Shown one piece after another: positions 27,264-34,474 of a stretch of DNA of 45,198 bases. Position numbers and translations under genes: made by a program. The stretch covers positions 1-45,198 of the forward strand of contig DAOSUS010000022.1 in assembly GCA_035378955.1 (NCBI GenBank), given 5' to 3'. Positions within the stretch are counted from its first letter, which is position 1, and the number at the start of each line of letters is the position of its first letter. This DNA comes from Candidatus Hydrogenedens sp. GTDB lineage: Bacteria > Hydrogenedentota > Hydrogenedentia > Hydrogenedentales > Hydrogenedentaceae. The notes below the pieces were generated by a model, which saw nothing but the letters and a program-made list of their open reading frames with translations, did no database searches and was not told where the DNA came from.

Positions 27264-28088
27264 ATGGTTGAGCGTTTGACAGATTATAGCCGTCTTGCTA
27301 TTCATACAATGACATTTAAGCCATTAAAACTGTCCCAAATTGTAAAATTATTTCAAAACGAAGGAGTTCCCGGAATAACCGTTTGGCGGGAGCATATTCA
27401 CGATACGGGATTAAAAGAGAGTAAAGAAATTTTAAAAGATAGCGGATTAAAAATAGTCAGTTTATGCCGCGGAGGTTTTTTCCCGAGTTCCAGTGCTCAA
27501 GAACGAGAACGGGCATGTCTGGAGAATATGAAAGCGATAGACGAAGCTCATGAAATAGGTGCCCCATTGGTGGTGTTGGTGTGCGGAGCAGAACCTCGTT
27601 TGCCCCTACAAGAAGCCAGACAGCATATTCTGGATGGAATACAAAAAATATTGCCTCATGCAAAATCAGCACAGGTTTGTTTAGGAATAGAACCGCTACA
27701 TCCTATGTATGCAGATAATCGTTCAGCCATAAATACGATGGAACAAGCAAATAATGCTGTGAGTGCATTACACTCAGAATGGGTCGGTATCGTTCTGGAT
27801 GTCTATCATATATGGTGGGAAGCCTGTTTACAATCGGAAATTATGCGAGCAGGTCGGAAAATTATGGCATTTCATGTGTCTGATTGGAAAACACCCACTA
27901 ACCATATATTAACTGACCGTGGATTAATGGGTGAAGGATGTATCAACATTCGGCAAATTCGGGCGTGGGCTGAACAGGCAGGTTTTCGAGGTTTTATTGA
28001 GGTGGAAATTTTTTCGGAGCGATATTGGAAAGAAGAGCCAAAACAATATATCCAGCAGATAAAAGATGCTTATTTAAGATATGTTTAA
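27264..28088 (+). CDS. Sugar phosphate isomerase/epimerase-like TIM-barrel protein
   Basis: A 274-residue member of the xylose-isomerase-like TIM-barrel / AP-endonuclease-2 superfamily. Expected metal-ligand segments are seen: Glu in CLGIEPLHPMYADN near residue 145, Asp-x-x-His in GIVLDVYHIWWE near 178, His in MAFHVSDWKTP near 207 and Glu in GFIEVEIFSERYW near 250. GGAAGG seven bases before ATG 27264 fixes the start. It is the last gene of the GH30-ankyrin operon, so a role in isomerising a released sugar is plausible; hydroxypyruvate-isomerase-like or tagatose-epimerase-like activity cannot be separated from sequence alone. Confidence 0.83.
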   Translation: MVERLTDYSRLAIHTMTFKPLKLSQIVKLFQNEGVPGITVWREHIHDTGLKESKEILKDSGLKIVSLCRGGFFPSSSAQERERACLENMKAIDEAHEIGAPLVVLVCGAEPRLPLQEARQHILDGIQKILPHAKSAQVCLGIEPLHPMYADNRSAINTMEQANNAVSALHSEWVGIVLDVYHIWWEACLQSEIMRAGRKIMAFHVSDWKTPTNHILTDRGLMGEGCINIRQIRAWAEQAGFRGFIEVEIFSERYWKEEPKQYIQQIKDAYLRYV

Positions 28089-28089
28089 G

Positions 28090-28233
28090 TTATTCCCACG
28101 GTATAATGCGTAAATCGCAACTCAATTTCTCAAATATTTCATTAAAAATAGAAACAAAGCTGTTTACTATAGCGTAGAGCAAATAACCTAAATCTTCAAT
28201 ATATTTCAATGGTATAGGTTGGTAAGTGCGCAC
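28090..28233 (-). CDS. Possible 47-residue small protein with its own regulated promoter
   Basis: Starts at GTG 28233 directly after an in-frame TAA, with GGAG eight bases upstream. The product begins MRTYQPIPLKYIEDLG, has an amphipathic/hydrophobic middle (YLLYAIVNSFVSIFNEIF) and ends DLRIIPWE. A TTGACA-18-TATATT promoter lies 40-70 bases upstream inside an inverted repeat. Its middle aligns loosely with the 42-residue neighbour (VNSFVSIFNEIF against VNAILKAVQDFL, then DLxxI), so the two may be diverged paralogues. It converges on the isomerase gene, the stops being two bases apart. No family is recognised; it may yet be a chance frame. Confidence 0.4.
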   Translation of the reverse strand: MRTYQPIPLKYIEDLGYLLYAIVNSFVSIFNEIFEKLSCDLRIIPWE

Positions 28234-28237
28234 TTAC
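28222..28237. repeat. Perfect 16-base palindrome over the small-gene start codon
   Basis: GTAAGTGCGCACTTAC is its own reverse complement. On the minus strand it contains the GTG start of the 47-residue frame, so a hairpin in that mRNA would cover initiation. On the plus strand it is followed by TTTT, so it could also act as a weak terminator for the GH30 operon 130 bases after its last stop. An operator for a dimeric regulator is the third option. Confidence 0.5.
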
Positions 28238-28250
28238 TTTTCTCCATTAC

Positions 28251-28292
28251 TTTACATTGTTTTCTGTTTTTAATATAGTAAAACAATGTAAA
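28251..28292. repeat. 13-bp perfect inverted repeat overlapping a minus-strand promoter
   Basis: TTTACATTGTTTT (28251-28263) and AAAACAATGTAAA (28280-28292) are exact reverse complements around a 16-base A/T-rich centre. The right arm falls between the -35 and -10 of the minus-strand promoter and the left arm falls near its start point. This is the layout of a repressor operator. Neither side has the T-tract of a terminator. Confidence 0.6.
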
Positions 28293-28301
28293 AAATGTCA
28301 A
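28272..28301 (-). promoter_or_regulatory. Promoter of the 47-residue small gene
   Basis: On the reverse strand TTGACA (28301-28296) is followed after 18 bases by TATATT (28277-28272). Start of transcription near 28265 would give a leader of about 30 bases before GTG 28233. The inverted repeat at 28251-28292 overlaps it. Confidence 0.5.
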
Positions 28302-28322
28302 TTTGCCTTTCGACTTGAATTG

Positions 28323-28451
28323 CTATTCATTCCCACCAATGTCAATTTGTCCTAAATCAACATTGATACCAAGAACACCCAGAAAATCCTGAACCGCTTT
28401 AAGAATAGCATTTACAAAAGTCTCGATACCTTCTAACAGAATGTTCAGCAT
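28323..28451 (-). CDS. 42-residue small protein with near-perfect Shine-Dalgarno
   Basis: ATG 28451 is preceded by AAAGGAGGTGA, the full anti-Shine-Dalgarno complement, with good spacing, the strongest ribosome binding site seen in the window. The peptide starts MLNILLEGIETFVNAIL, continues KAVQDFLGVLGINVDLG and ends QIDIGGNE. It is amphipathic helical in the first two thirds and acidic at the tail, with no Cys and no clear membrane helix. It lies 92 bases downstream of the RNA methyltransferase on the same strand. No known family is recognised. It could be a small membrane-surface or toxin-like peptide, but function is unknown. Confidence 0.65.
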   Translation of the reverse strand: MLNILLEGIETFVNAILKAVQDFLGVLGINVDLGQIDIGGNE

Positions 28452-28543
28452 ACTATTCACCTCCTTTCAATTGTGTTGCTTAATCATCTAAATAGTTATT
28501 ACAAGCAAGACAATGGTTTTGTTACAGGTTGGATAACCAGAAG

Positions 28544-29761
28544 TTATTTTTTTATTAGCCAGAGTAGCGTCTCGATATGTGGCGTGTGGGGAAAAAAATC
28601 GTAGGCTTTACTACGAATGCAGGTATAGTGTTCTAACAAAAAAGGTAATTCTTTAGTAAGTGCATTGGGATTACAGGACACATAAAAGAGATGAGAAGGT
28701 CCCCACTGGATAAGTTTTTTTATAACATTTTCGGTTAATCCTTCACGAGGAGGGTCAACAATAACAAGGGTATCCTGTGTAAGAGCTTTGTCTAAAAACT
28801 TTATTTTTTCTGAGAGGAATTTGCGGACAGTATTAAGTTCAAAACGCACATTTTTAATGTTGTTTAATTGTAAATTCTTTTTTCCATCTTCAAGGGAAGA
28901 TGGAATACAATCCACCGAATGAATTTCCTGAACAAGTCGGGATAAAAGAATTGAAAAGGTTCCCATTCCTCCGTAGAGGTCATATACATAAGAAGGAGAA
29001 ATCTCTTTTGTCCAATTATATACCTGAGAAAACATATTTTCTGCGGAAAGTGTATTTGCCTGGAAAAAACTGGAAGGAGAAATCTGGAAGGTATGTTCCT
29101 GCTTATTCCCTTCCGAATGTAAAATAATTTTTTCGTGAATGTGAGGTTCACCGTCTATTAAATGCCATTTATCTGCTTGCGAAACCTCCGCAGTTCGCGT
29201 ATAAAGCCCTACATATAAACTTTTATAAGGGAAATATTGGCAGAGCCAATCAATCAAAGAATTCCAGTTTAAATCTATATCTCGGCTCAAAATACCAATC
29301 ATTCTTTCCCCGGTTCTTTTTCCCTGACGCAATAAAAGAGCATGTAAAATACCGTTCCCTGTTCGTCGGTCATAAGCCTCATAATGATTTTCTTTTCTCC
29401 ATTGCGTAATAGCGTATATGAGATTTGGCAATTCGGAAGGTCCAATAAGGCAATCCTCTAATGGAAAAGTATCATACCATCGTTTATACCTTTTAAAGCC
29501 CAATACGGTATCTCTCTTTATATCTTTTGGGGGTGGTTTTTCAAAATATTCCGGTGAAAATACAGGGTCTATTTTATTACGATAATGCCAGATTTCAGGT
29601 GAAGGTTGAATAAGAATGGGAGATGAAATAAATCCTTTCAGGAGTTCTGAAATATTCTCTTCTTTCTTTTTTAATTGATTTTCATAATCAACATTTTGAT
29701 ATTCACATCCACCACATATTCCAAAGTGAGGGCAGATGTTTGTAATTGCTTGTTCTGTCAT
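28544..29761 (-). CDS. RNA m5U methyltransferase, TrmA/RlmD family
   Basis: A 405-residue enzyme adding a methyl group to uracil C5 in rRNA or tRNA. CPHFGICGGCEYQNVDYE near residues 10-25 supplies Cys ligands for the [4Fe-4S] cluster. The catalytic core has QISPSSFFQANTLSAENM, the SAM-binding VYDLYGGMGTFSILLSR, LVIVDPPREGL, and the nucleophile Cys in YVSCNPNALTKEL. There is no clear N-terminal TRAM domain, unlike RlmD of Escherichia coli. I start at ATG 29761, just after the previous stop with AAAGGA upstream, rather than at a TTG eight codons earlier. Whether the target is 23S rRNA or tRNA cannot be told. Confidence 0.88.
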   Translation of the reverse strand: MTEQAITNICPHFGICGGCEYQNVDYENQLKKKEENISELLKGFISSPILIQPSPEIWHYRNKIDPVFSPEYFEKPPPKDIKRDTVLGFKRYKRWYDTFPLEDCLIGPSELPNLIYAITQWRKENHYEAYDRRTGNGILHALLLRQGKRTGERMIGILSRDIDLNWNSLIDWLCQYFPYKSLYVGLYTRTAEVSQADKWHLIDGEPHIHEKIILHSEGNKQEHTFQISPSSFFQANTLSAENMFSQVYNWTKEISPSYVYDLYGGMGTFSILLSRLVQEIHSVDCIPSSLEDGKKNLQLNNIKNVRFELNTVRKFLSEKIKFLDKALTQDTLVIVDPPREGLTENVIKKLIQWGPSHLFYVSCNPNALTKELPFLLEHYTCIRSKAYDFFPHTPHIETLLWLIKK

Positions 29762-29768
29762 AGTTCCT

Positions 29769-30524
29769 TTACTCTGTTTTTTCAAGAATACAAATAAGGG
29801 ATAAGCCTATAGGTAAGGAAAATTTGCGGACCCATCTATTTTCCACAGAAACAAACCATTTTAAGGGTATTTCAATGAAAGTAGGAACAGGTGGGAAGCC
29901 TTCATAATTTTGTGATGGATTAAACAAGTCTTTTATTTTACGCAGTATGGCAAAAGGAATACCCGGAGTATTCCAATAAGTCAATTTTTTTATCTTGAAA
30001 TGAGAAGTTTCGGCAAGATATTTAAGTTGTTTTTTAGTATATCGGCGAAAATGTTTGTTCCATCGGTCCCACGAAGAAAAAAGGCAAGGATAAGCAGGAA
30101 CGGTAATTACAATATATCCCCCTTTTTTTAATACACGAGAACACTCCCGAATTGTTAAACTATGGTCCTTGATATGTTCCAGAACATCGGTCATAACGAT
30201 AAGGTCAATAACTTCATCTCTAATGGGTATCCCTTCTCCGCTATTACTAACAAAAGAATCTATTATCCCAGATTCCTTTGTATAATAAACGGCAGAAGGT
30301 TCAAAGTCCGTACTGATTATTTTATATCCGAGTTGTTGAAGTTCACAGGATAATCGTCCTCCCCCACAACCAATTTCTAAAACAGAATCATTTTTTCTAA
30401 TAAGGGACTGTATAAAATAGGTGATGAGTTCTCTTTTTAAGATAAACCACCAGTAGTTTTTTTCTGTTTCATGATGGATAGTAATCCATTTATTACTTTT
30501 TTCTTTGTCGGTGGTTGGGTTCAC
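29769..30524 (-). CDS. Class I SAM-dependent methyltransferase
   Basis: A 251-residue methyltransferase. VLEIGCGGGRLSCELQQLG near residue 45 is the SAM-binding motif I, IISTDFEPSAVYYT holds the acidic ribose-binding residue, and LIVMTDVLEHIKDHSLTIRE is motif IV/post-I of the UbiE/Methyltransf_11 type. The C-terminal ~80 residues are basic and then hydrophobic (FSLPIGLSLICILEK), suggesting a membrane or lipid-linked substrate. The start is GTG 30524 with AAGG seven bases upstream. It lies 25 bases after thrS and 7 bases before the TrmA-type gene, so the three are probably co-transcribed. The acceptor is unknown. Confidence 0.8.
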   Translation of the reverse strand: MNPTTDKEKSNKWITIHHETEKNYWWFILKRELITYFIQSLIRKNDSVLEIGCGGGRLSCELQQLGYKIISTDFEPSAVYYTKESGIIDSFVSNSGEGIPIRDEVIDLIVMTDVLEHIKDHSLTIRECSRVLKKGGYIVITVPAYPCLFSSWDRWNKHFRRYTKKQLKYLAETSHFKIKKLTYWNTPGIPFAILRKIKDLFNPSQNYEGFPPVPTFIEIPLKWFVSVENRWVRKFSLPIGLSLICILEKTE

Positions 30525-30549
30525 AAAATAGCCTTATATTAGCCCTATA

Positions 30550-32364
30550 TTATAAAGGCAGTGAAGTATCGGGGAAATTATCCATAATCCGTTTTTCACG
30601 CATTTGTTTAAGTGCCTCTATGGCATGCGTTAACGGAACAGTAAGTTGCTCTTTTACAGCGTATCTTCTCCATGTAATCGTTTGGTCTTGCTTTTCGCGT
30701 TCTCCTAATACCCAGATATTCGGAATTTTACGCACAACCGCATTGCGTATTTTCTTATTAAATGTCTCAGAACTATCATCAATCTCAATACGGAATAATT
30801 GCTTGTGTAATTCTTCTTTAATTGTGGAAGCATATTCCAACAAAGCCGGGTTTACTGGAACTAACATAATCTGGGTTGGGGATAGCCATGTCGGGAAAGC
30901 ACCTCCATAGAATTCAATCAGGAATGAAATAATGCGTTCATGAGTGCTAAGGGGGGCTCTATGAACAATAAAGGGGCGTTTGGGCTGTCCATCTCGGTCT
31001 ATAAAAGTTAAATCAAATCGTTCCGCCATTACAAAGTCAAGTTGACATGTAGATACTGTTTCTTCTCGACCCATAAGATTTTTTACCTGAACATCTACCT
31101 TAGGACCATAGAAAGCCGCTTCCCCTTTTTCTTCTTCATATTGTATTCCCAAATTGTTTAATACCTGACGAACCATATCCTCACTACGGTTCCACAATTC
31201 TTCATCCGAAACAAATTTATCACTATTAGGGTCATGCAGAGACAATCGGACACGGAAATTGCCCAATCTAAGGTGTTGATAGTAATTATTATACATTTGC
31301 ATTACAGCCACAAATTCGCTTTCCACCTGTTCAGGGGCACAATAAATATGAGCATCGTTCATACACATGGCTCGCACACGAAGCAGACCAGAAAGAGACC
31401 CATGTTTTTCATATCGAAATACATTTCCGTATTCCGCTAATCGAAGGGGCAAATCACGATAACTGCGTATTCGGGAAGCATAAATTTTATGATGATGAGG
31501 ACAATTCATGGGACGAAGATAATATTGGTCGTTTTCGTCTAATGTCATAGGTGGATACATGCTTTCTGCATAATAAGGAAGGTGACCAGAACGGTAATAC
31601 AAATCTGCTCGTGTTATACAGGGAGTAGAAACCCTTAAAAAACCTGCTTTAAATTCCTCTTCTTTTGCCCACTTTTCCAACTCTTCACGAATAACGGTTC
31701 CATTAGGTGTCCATAAAGGAAGTCCAACTCCTACTTCGTTATCCTGAATGAATAAATCCAATTCTTCGCCTAATTTCCGATGGTCCCGTTCCATAGCCAA
31801 CTGACGGCGATGAAGAAAATCCTCTAATTCTTCTTGGGTAGGAAATGCAAACCCATAAATACGGGTTAACATAGGATTTTTCTCATCTCCACGCCAATAA
31901 CTACCCGAGATACGGTCTAATTTAAAACCATCTTTCGGAAGTTCTCCTGTGTTATTGACATGAGGTCCTTCACACATATCGGTAAAGGGCCCATGTTGAT
32001 AAAAAGAAAGTCCGCGAGGGTCTATTTCCCCTTTTTCCGCTAATTCTTTTGCATATTCTACTTTATAGTTTTGACCCCTTTGTTCCAGAAATTTAATGGC
32101 ATCTTCTATTTTCAAAAACTTTTGTTCAAAAGTATATTTATCTTTAATAATTTTTCGCATTCTTTTTTCAAGTTCAGGCAAATCTGATTCGCCAATAGGA
32201 TTGCCATTAAAATCAAAATCATAATAAAAACCATTTTCCACAGGAGGACCAAACGCCAATTTTGCATCCGGTCTGATTTCTAAAACAGCATGTGCCAATA
32301 CATGTGCTAACGAATGCCGTATTTTATATAAATATTCCTGTTGTTCAACCTCTTCTTTATTCAT
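30550..32364 (-). CDS. thrS: Threonyl-tRNA synthetase lacking the TGS domain
   Basis: A 604-residue class II synthetase charging tRNA-Thr. The protein opens at once with the editing domain (HSLAHVLAHAVLEIRPD, the HxxxH zinc-like motif at residues 17-21, then FGPPVENGFYYDFDF). The usual ~60-residue N-terminal TGS domain is absent. The catalytic core has MNCPHHHKIYASRIRSYRDL with the zinc-binding Cys, motif 2 in EYGNVFRYEKHGSLSGLLRV and motif 3 near FIVHRAPLSTHERI. The C-terminal anticodon-binding domain ends about residue 600. GAAGG nine bases before ATG 32364 and a promoter further upstream support this start, so the short N-terminus is not an annotation error. Confidence 0.96.
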   Translation of the reverse strand: MNKEEVEQQEYLYKIRHSLAHVLAHAVLEIRPDAKLAFGPPVENGFYYDFDFNGNPIGESDLPELEKRMRKIIKDKYTFEQKFLKIEDAIKFLEQRGQNYKVEYAKELAEKGEIDPRGLSFYQHGPFTDMCEGPHVNNTGELPKDGFKLDRISGSYWRGDEKNPMLTRIYGFAFPTQEELEDFLHRRQLAMERDHRKLGEELDLFIQDNEVGVGLPLWTPNGTVIREELEKWAKEEEFKAGFLRVSTPCITRADLYYRSGHLPYYAESMYPPMTLDENDQYYLRPMNCPHHHKIYASRIRSYRDLPLRLAEYGNVFRYEKHGSLSGLLRVRAMCMNDAHIYCAPEQVESEFVAVMQMYNNYYQHLRLGNFRVRLSLHDPNSDKFVSDEELWNRSEDMVRQVLNNLGIQYEEEKGEAAFYGPKVDVQVKNLMGREETVSTCQLDFVMAERFDLTFIDRDGQPKRPFIVHRAPLSTHERIISFLIEFYGGAFPTWLSPTQIMLVPVNPALLEYASTIKEELHKQLFRIEIDDSSETFNKKIRNAVVRKIPNIWVLGEREKQDQTITWRRYAVKEQLTVPLTHAIEALKQMREKRIMDNFPDTSLPL

Positions 32365-32410
32365 GATAAAAAACCTTCATTTAAGTTAAATTTTGTGGAA
32401 ATTTGTATAT

Positions 32411-32440
32411 ATTTTAATTCATATCCTCTATAGTTGGCAA
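32411..32440 (-). promoter_or_regulatory. Promoter of thrS
   Basis: On the reverse strand TTGCCA (32440-32435) is followed after 18 bases by TAAAAT (32416-32411). It lies in the 89-base gap after the GT9 gene and gives a leader of about 40 bases, too short for a T-box element. Confidence 0.5.
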
Positions 32441-32453
32441 CGATAGAAATTTT

Positions 32454-33281
32454 TTAAACGCCTTCACAGATAATTCTTAATATCTCTTCTAAACAAAAAT
32501 TTCCCTGTGTAAATGTAAAAACACGAGGTCCGAGGGGAGACCATACCTTGGGGTCTGTGGAACAAAAAAGAACAATAGTTTTTACTCCCAATGCCCCGGC
32601 AAGATGAGAAATACCACTGTCATTGCCTATATAGGCACTTGCACCTGCAATATATTCTGCCAATTGGGTGAGTTGTTCTATTTGAAGTGTTGGAATTTTT
32701 CGAGATAGGGTTAATTTTTTTTCTGCAGGTCCTAAACACCAACGAACCTTAAAATGTTTATTAAGCAATTGTTCTGTAATCTCTATAAAGAAATCTATTG
32801 GGTAATTTTTCTCTTTGCTCCCACTACCCGGATGAATGATAACTTCGTTGTGTATCTTTTTAGGAGAAATAGGTAAAACAAAATCTTTTATAGATGGAAA
32901 TCCAAAACATTGGAGATAGTAAGTTGAAGCGTGCTTTTTCCAGTTATTGGGAGGTTTACCCGAAAAATGATAGGAAGATGGGACACCAATAGATTTGGCT
33001 TTTTGCACTAAAGATTCCCCATCCTGAAAAAAGAAATAAACGGTATCAAATTGTATCAGAAAATCACATAGTTTGTTGGATGGTGTTGAAAAAATAGAAG
33101 TGAAATCAATGGTATCCGCATCATATATTTCTTCTATCCAGCCAGCCTGTTTTAATAAAGCCATCCGTTCCGGATAGCCTACCACATGGATAACTCCATT
33201 TTTTGATAATTTCTGAATTGCTGGAGCAAGTAATATTGTGTCACCAATGGCTCCAAAAAAGACGATTAATTTTTTCATCAT
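32454..33281 (-). CDS. Glycosyltransferase family 9 (heptosyltransferase-like)
   Basis: A 275-residue GT-B enzyme. MMKKLIVFFGAIGDTILLAP is the typical N-terminus of ADP-heptose transferases (Gly-x-x-Gly-Asp), VIIHPGSGSKEKNYP near residue 147 is the nucleotide-binding segment, and YIGNDSGISHLAGALGVKT near 210 is the signature C-terminal motif. It is about 60 residues shorter than WaaC/WaaF. Such enzymes build the inner core of lipopolysaccharide or modify other surface glycans, so it hints at an outer membrane. The ribosome binding site is poor and either of two adjacent ATG codons may be used. It is the first gene of the minus-strand run into thrS. Confidence 0.82.
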   Translation of the reverse strand: MMKKLIVFFGAIGDTILLAPAIQKLSKNGVIHVVGYPERMALLKQAGWIEEIYDADTIDFTSIFSTPSNKLCDFLIQFDTVYFFFQDGESLVQKAKSIGVPSSYHFSGKPPNNWKKHASTYYLQCFGFPSIKDFVLPISPKKIHNEVIIHPGSGSKEKNYPIDFFIEITEQLLNKHFKVRWCLGPAEKKLTLSRKIPTLQIEQLTQLAEYIAGASAYIGNDSGISHLAGALGVKTIVLFCSTDPKVWSPLGPRVFTFTQGNFCLEEILRIICEGV

Positions 33282-33381
33282 ACAGGTAATATAAATTTTA
33301 CTGGTTTGTTAAATAGTTATAATATATTATATATATAAAGACTAAAAACAATAAGGGCAATGTTTCTAAAGGAGTATGGAT

Positions 33382-33840
33382 ATGGAAAAGAATTTTGCTA
33401 TAGAGATTGAAGTCAATGAAGCAGAAAGGAAAAACTATATTGAGAAACTGCGGAATTTGTTCTTAGGCAAAGGCTTTATTGTTGAGCGTGAATGGGAAGA
33501 TAATATTGAACTAATTCGTCCTGTATCTCGTGGACAAAAAGGCGAAGTATTCATATATCCCTGGATAGATAAAATCTATATCGAGGGGAAAAGTGGTAGC
33601 GTTATTGTTAATTGCTCTATAAAAAATTATGTATGGATTCGGAATCTTATCCTATTCGGTTCTCCAATTGTAGATGTTTTCTTTCTATTGTTTTTGTTCT
33701 ATTCTATTCCTAATTACAAAATGATAATTATCATCGCATTTTTTTTAATTTTCTCAAATATCACCGCATATTTTGTTTTTGATAAACAATTTAAGAATAT
33801 GATGTCCTCTTTATCGGAAGAAATACAAAATCTGAATTAA
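33382..33840 (+). CDS. Hypothetical protein with two membrane helices
   Basis: A 152-residue protein of no recognised family. AAAGGAG ends seven bases before ATG 33382, so this ATG is preferred over the one six bases earlier. The first ~85 residues are charged and soluble, with a beta-strand pattern (GEVFIYPWIDKIYIEG). Two hydrophobic segments follow near residues 93-110 and 115-138 separated by a short turn (SIPNYKM), then a short acidic tail. The soluble domain probably lies in the cytoplasm. It is divergent from the GT9 gene and followed after 31 bases by the HD-domain gene, suggesting co-transcription, but no role can be proposed. Confidence 0.7.
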   Translation: MEKNFAIEIEVNEAERKNYIEKLRNLFLGKGFIVEREWEDNIELIRPVSRGQKGEVFIYPWIDKIYIEGKSGSVIVNCSIKNYVWIRNLILFGSPIVDVFFLLFLFYSIPNYKMIIIIAFFLIFSNITAYFVFDKQFKNMMSSLSEEIQNLN

Positions 33841-33871
33841 TAAGAAGTATTATTGAAGGAAATAAAACAAT

Positions 33872-34453
33872 ATGGTAGATTTTTGTGAGAGAGTATTACA
33901 TTTGTTTAGAGAAATACATCCTTTGGACCGTGTTCCGCGTGCAGGATTTTTATTACGAGGTGTATCTATCCCAGAATCCGTCTCTGCACATAGCCATTTT
34001 TTAAGTTTGCTGGCATTGTTAGTTATTGAAGAATACCCCGGACATTGGGATGGGGAGAAAGTTCTGACAATGGCTATAATTCATGATTTGGCGGAAGCAA
34101 AAATGATGGATATGCCCATGCCTATTACACAGAAATATTTCTCAAGGGAAAAGTTGCAAGCAGAGCAAGCAGTATTTGATAAGTTAATGGAAAGTTTTTC
34201 TTCAAAGTATTCAGAATTACATCGTGAGTTTCATGAGGTATCGTCTCCAGAAGCAAAATTAGTGAGGGGATTAGATAAAGTGCAAATGATGTTGAAGGTA
34301 TTAAACTACGAGAGAGAACATCAGGGAGATTTAACAGAATTTTGGAACAATCCGAAAAATTTTAATGATTATGGCGTAGAAGTAACCCGACAACTTTTTA
34401 GAACAATATGTGAACATGCAGGTAAAAAATTGCCAACGGAGAATAGTTCATAA
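33872..34453 (+). CDS. HD-domain hydrolase (YfbR/HDDC2-like)
   Basis: A 193-residue metal-dependent phosphohydrolase. The HD-domain ligands are in order: His in VSAHSHFLSLL near residue 35, His-Asp in MAIIHDLAEAKMMDM near 70, and Asp in LVRGLDKVQMMLKVL near 132. The arrangement and length match the YfbR/HDDC2 group, whose known members dephosphorylate deoxynucleoside 5'-monophosphates. AAGGAAA before ATG 33872 supports the start. Substrate is inferred from the family only. It converges on the GHMP kinase with a 21-base gap and no visible terminator. Confidence 0.82.
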   Translation: MVDFCERVLHLFREIHPLDRVPRAGFLLRGVSIPESVSAHSHFLSLLALLVIEEYPGHWDGEKVLTMAIIHDLAEAKMMDMPMPITQKYFSREKLQAEQAVFDKLMESFSSKYSELHREFHEVSSPEAKLVRGLDKVQMMLKVLNYEREHQGDLTEFWNNPKNFNDYGVEVTRQLFRTICEHAGKKLPTENSS

Positions 34454-34474
34454 CCTATGTAAGAGCAAACTTTT

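Noticed and set aside
30515..30910. 131-codon open frame on the plus strand over the end of thrS
   Set aside because: Antisense to the anticodon-binding domain of threonyl-tRNA synthetase; a shadow frame.
32365..32453. T-box or other tRNA-sensing leader for thrS
   Set aside because: The promoter gives a leader of only about 40 bases and no T-box core sequence is visible.
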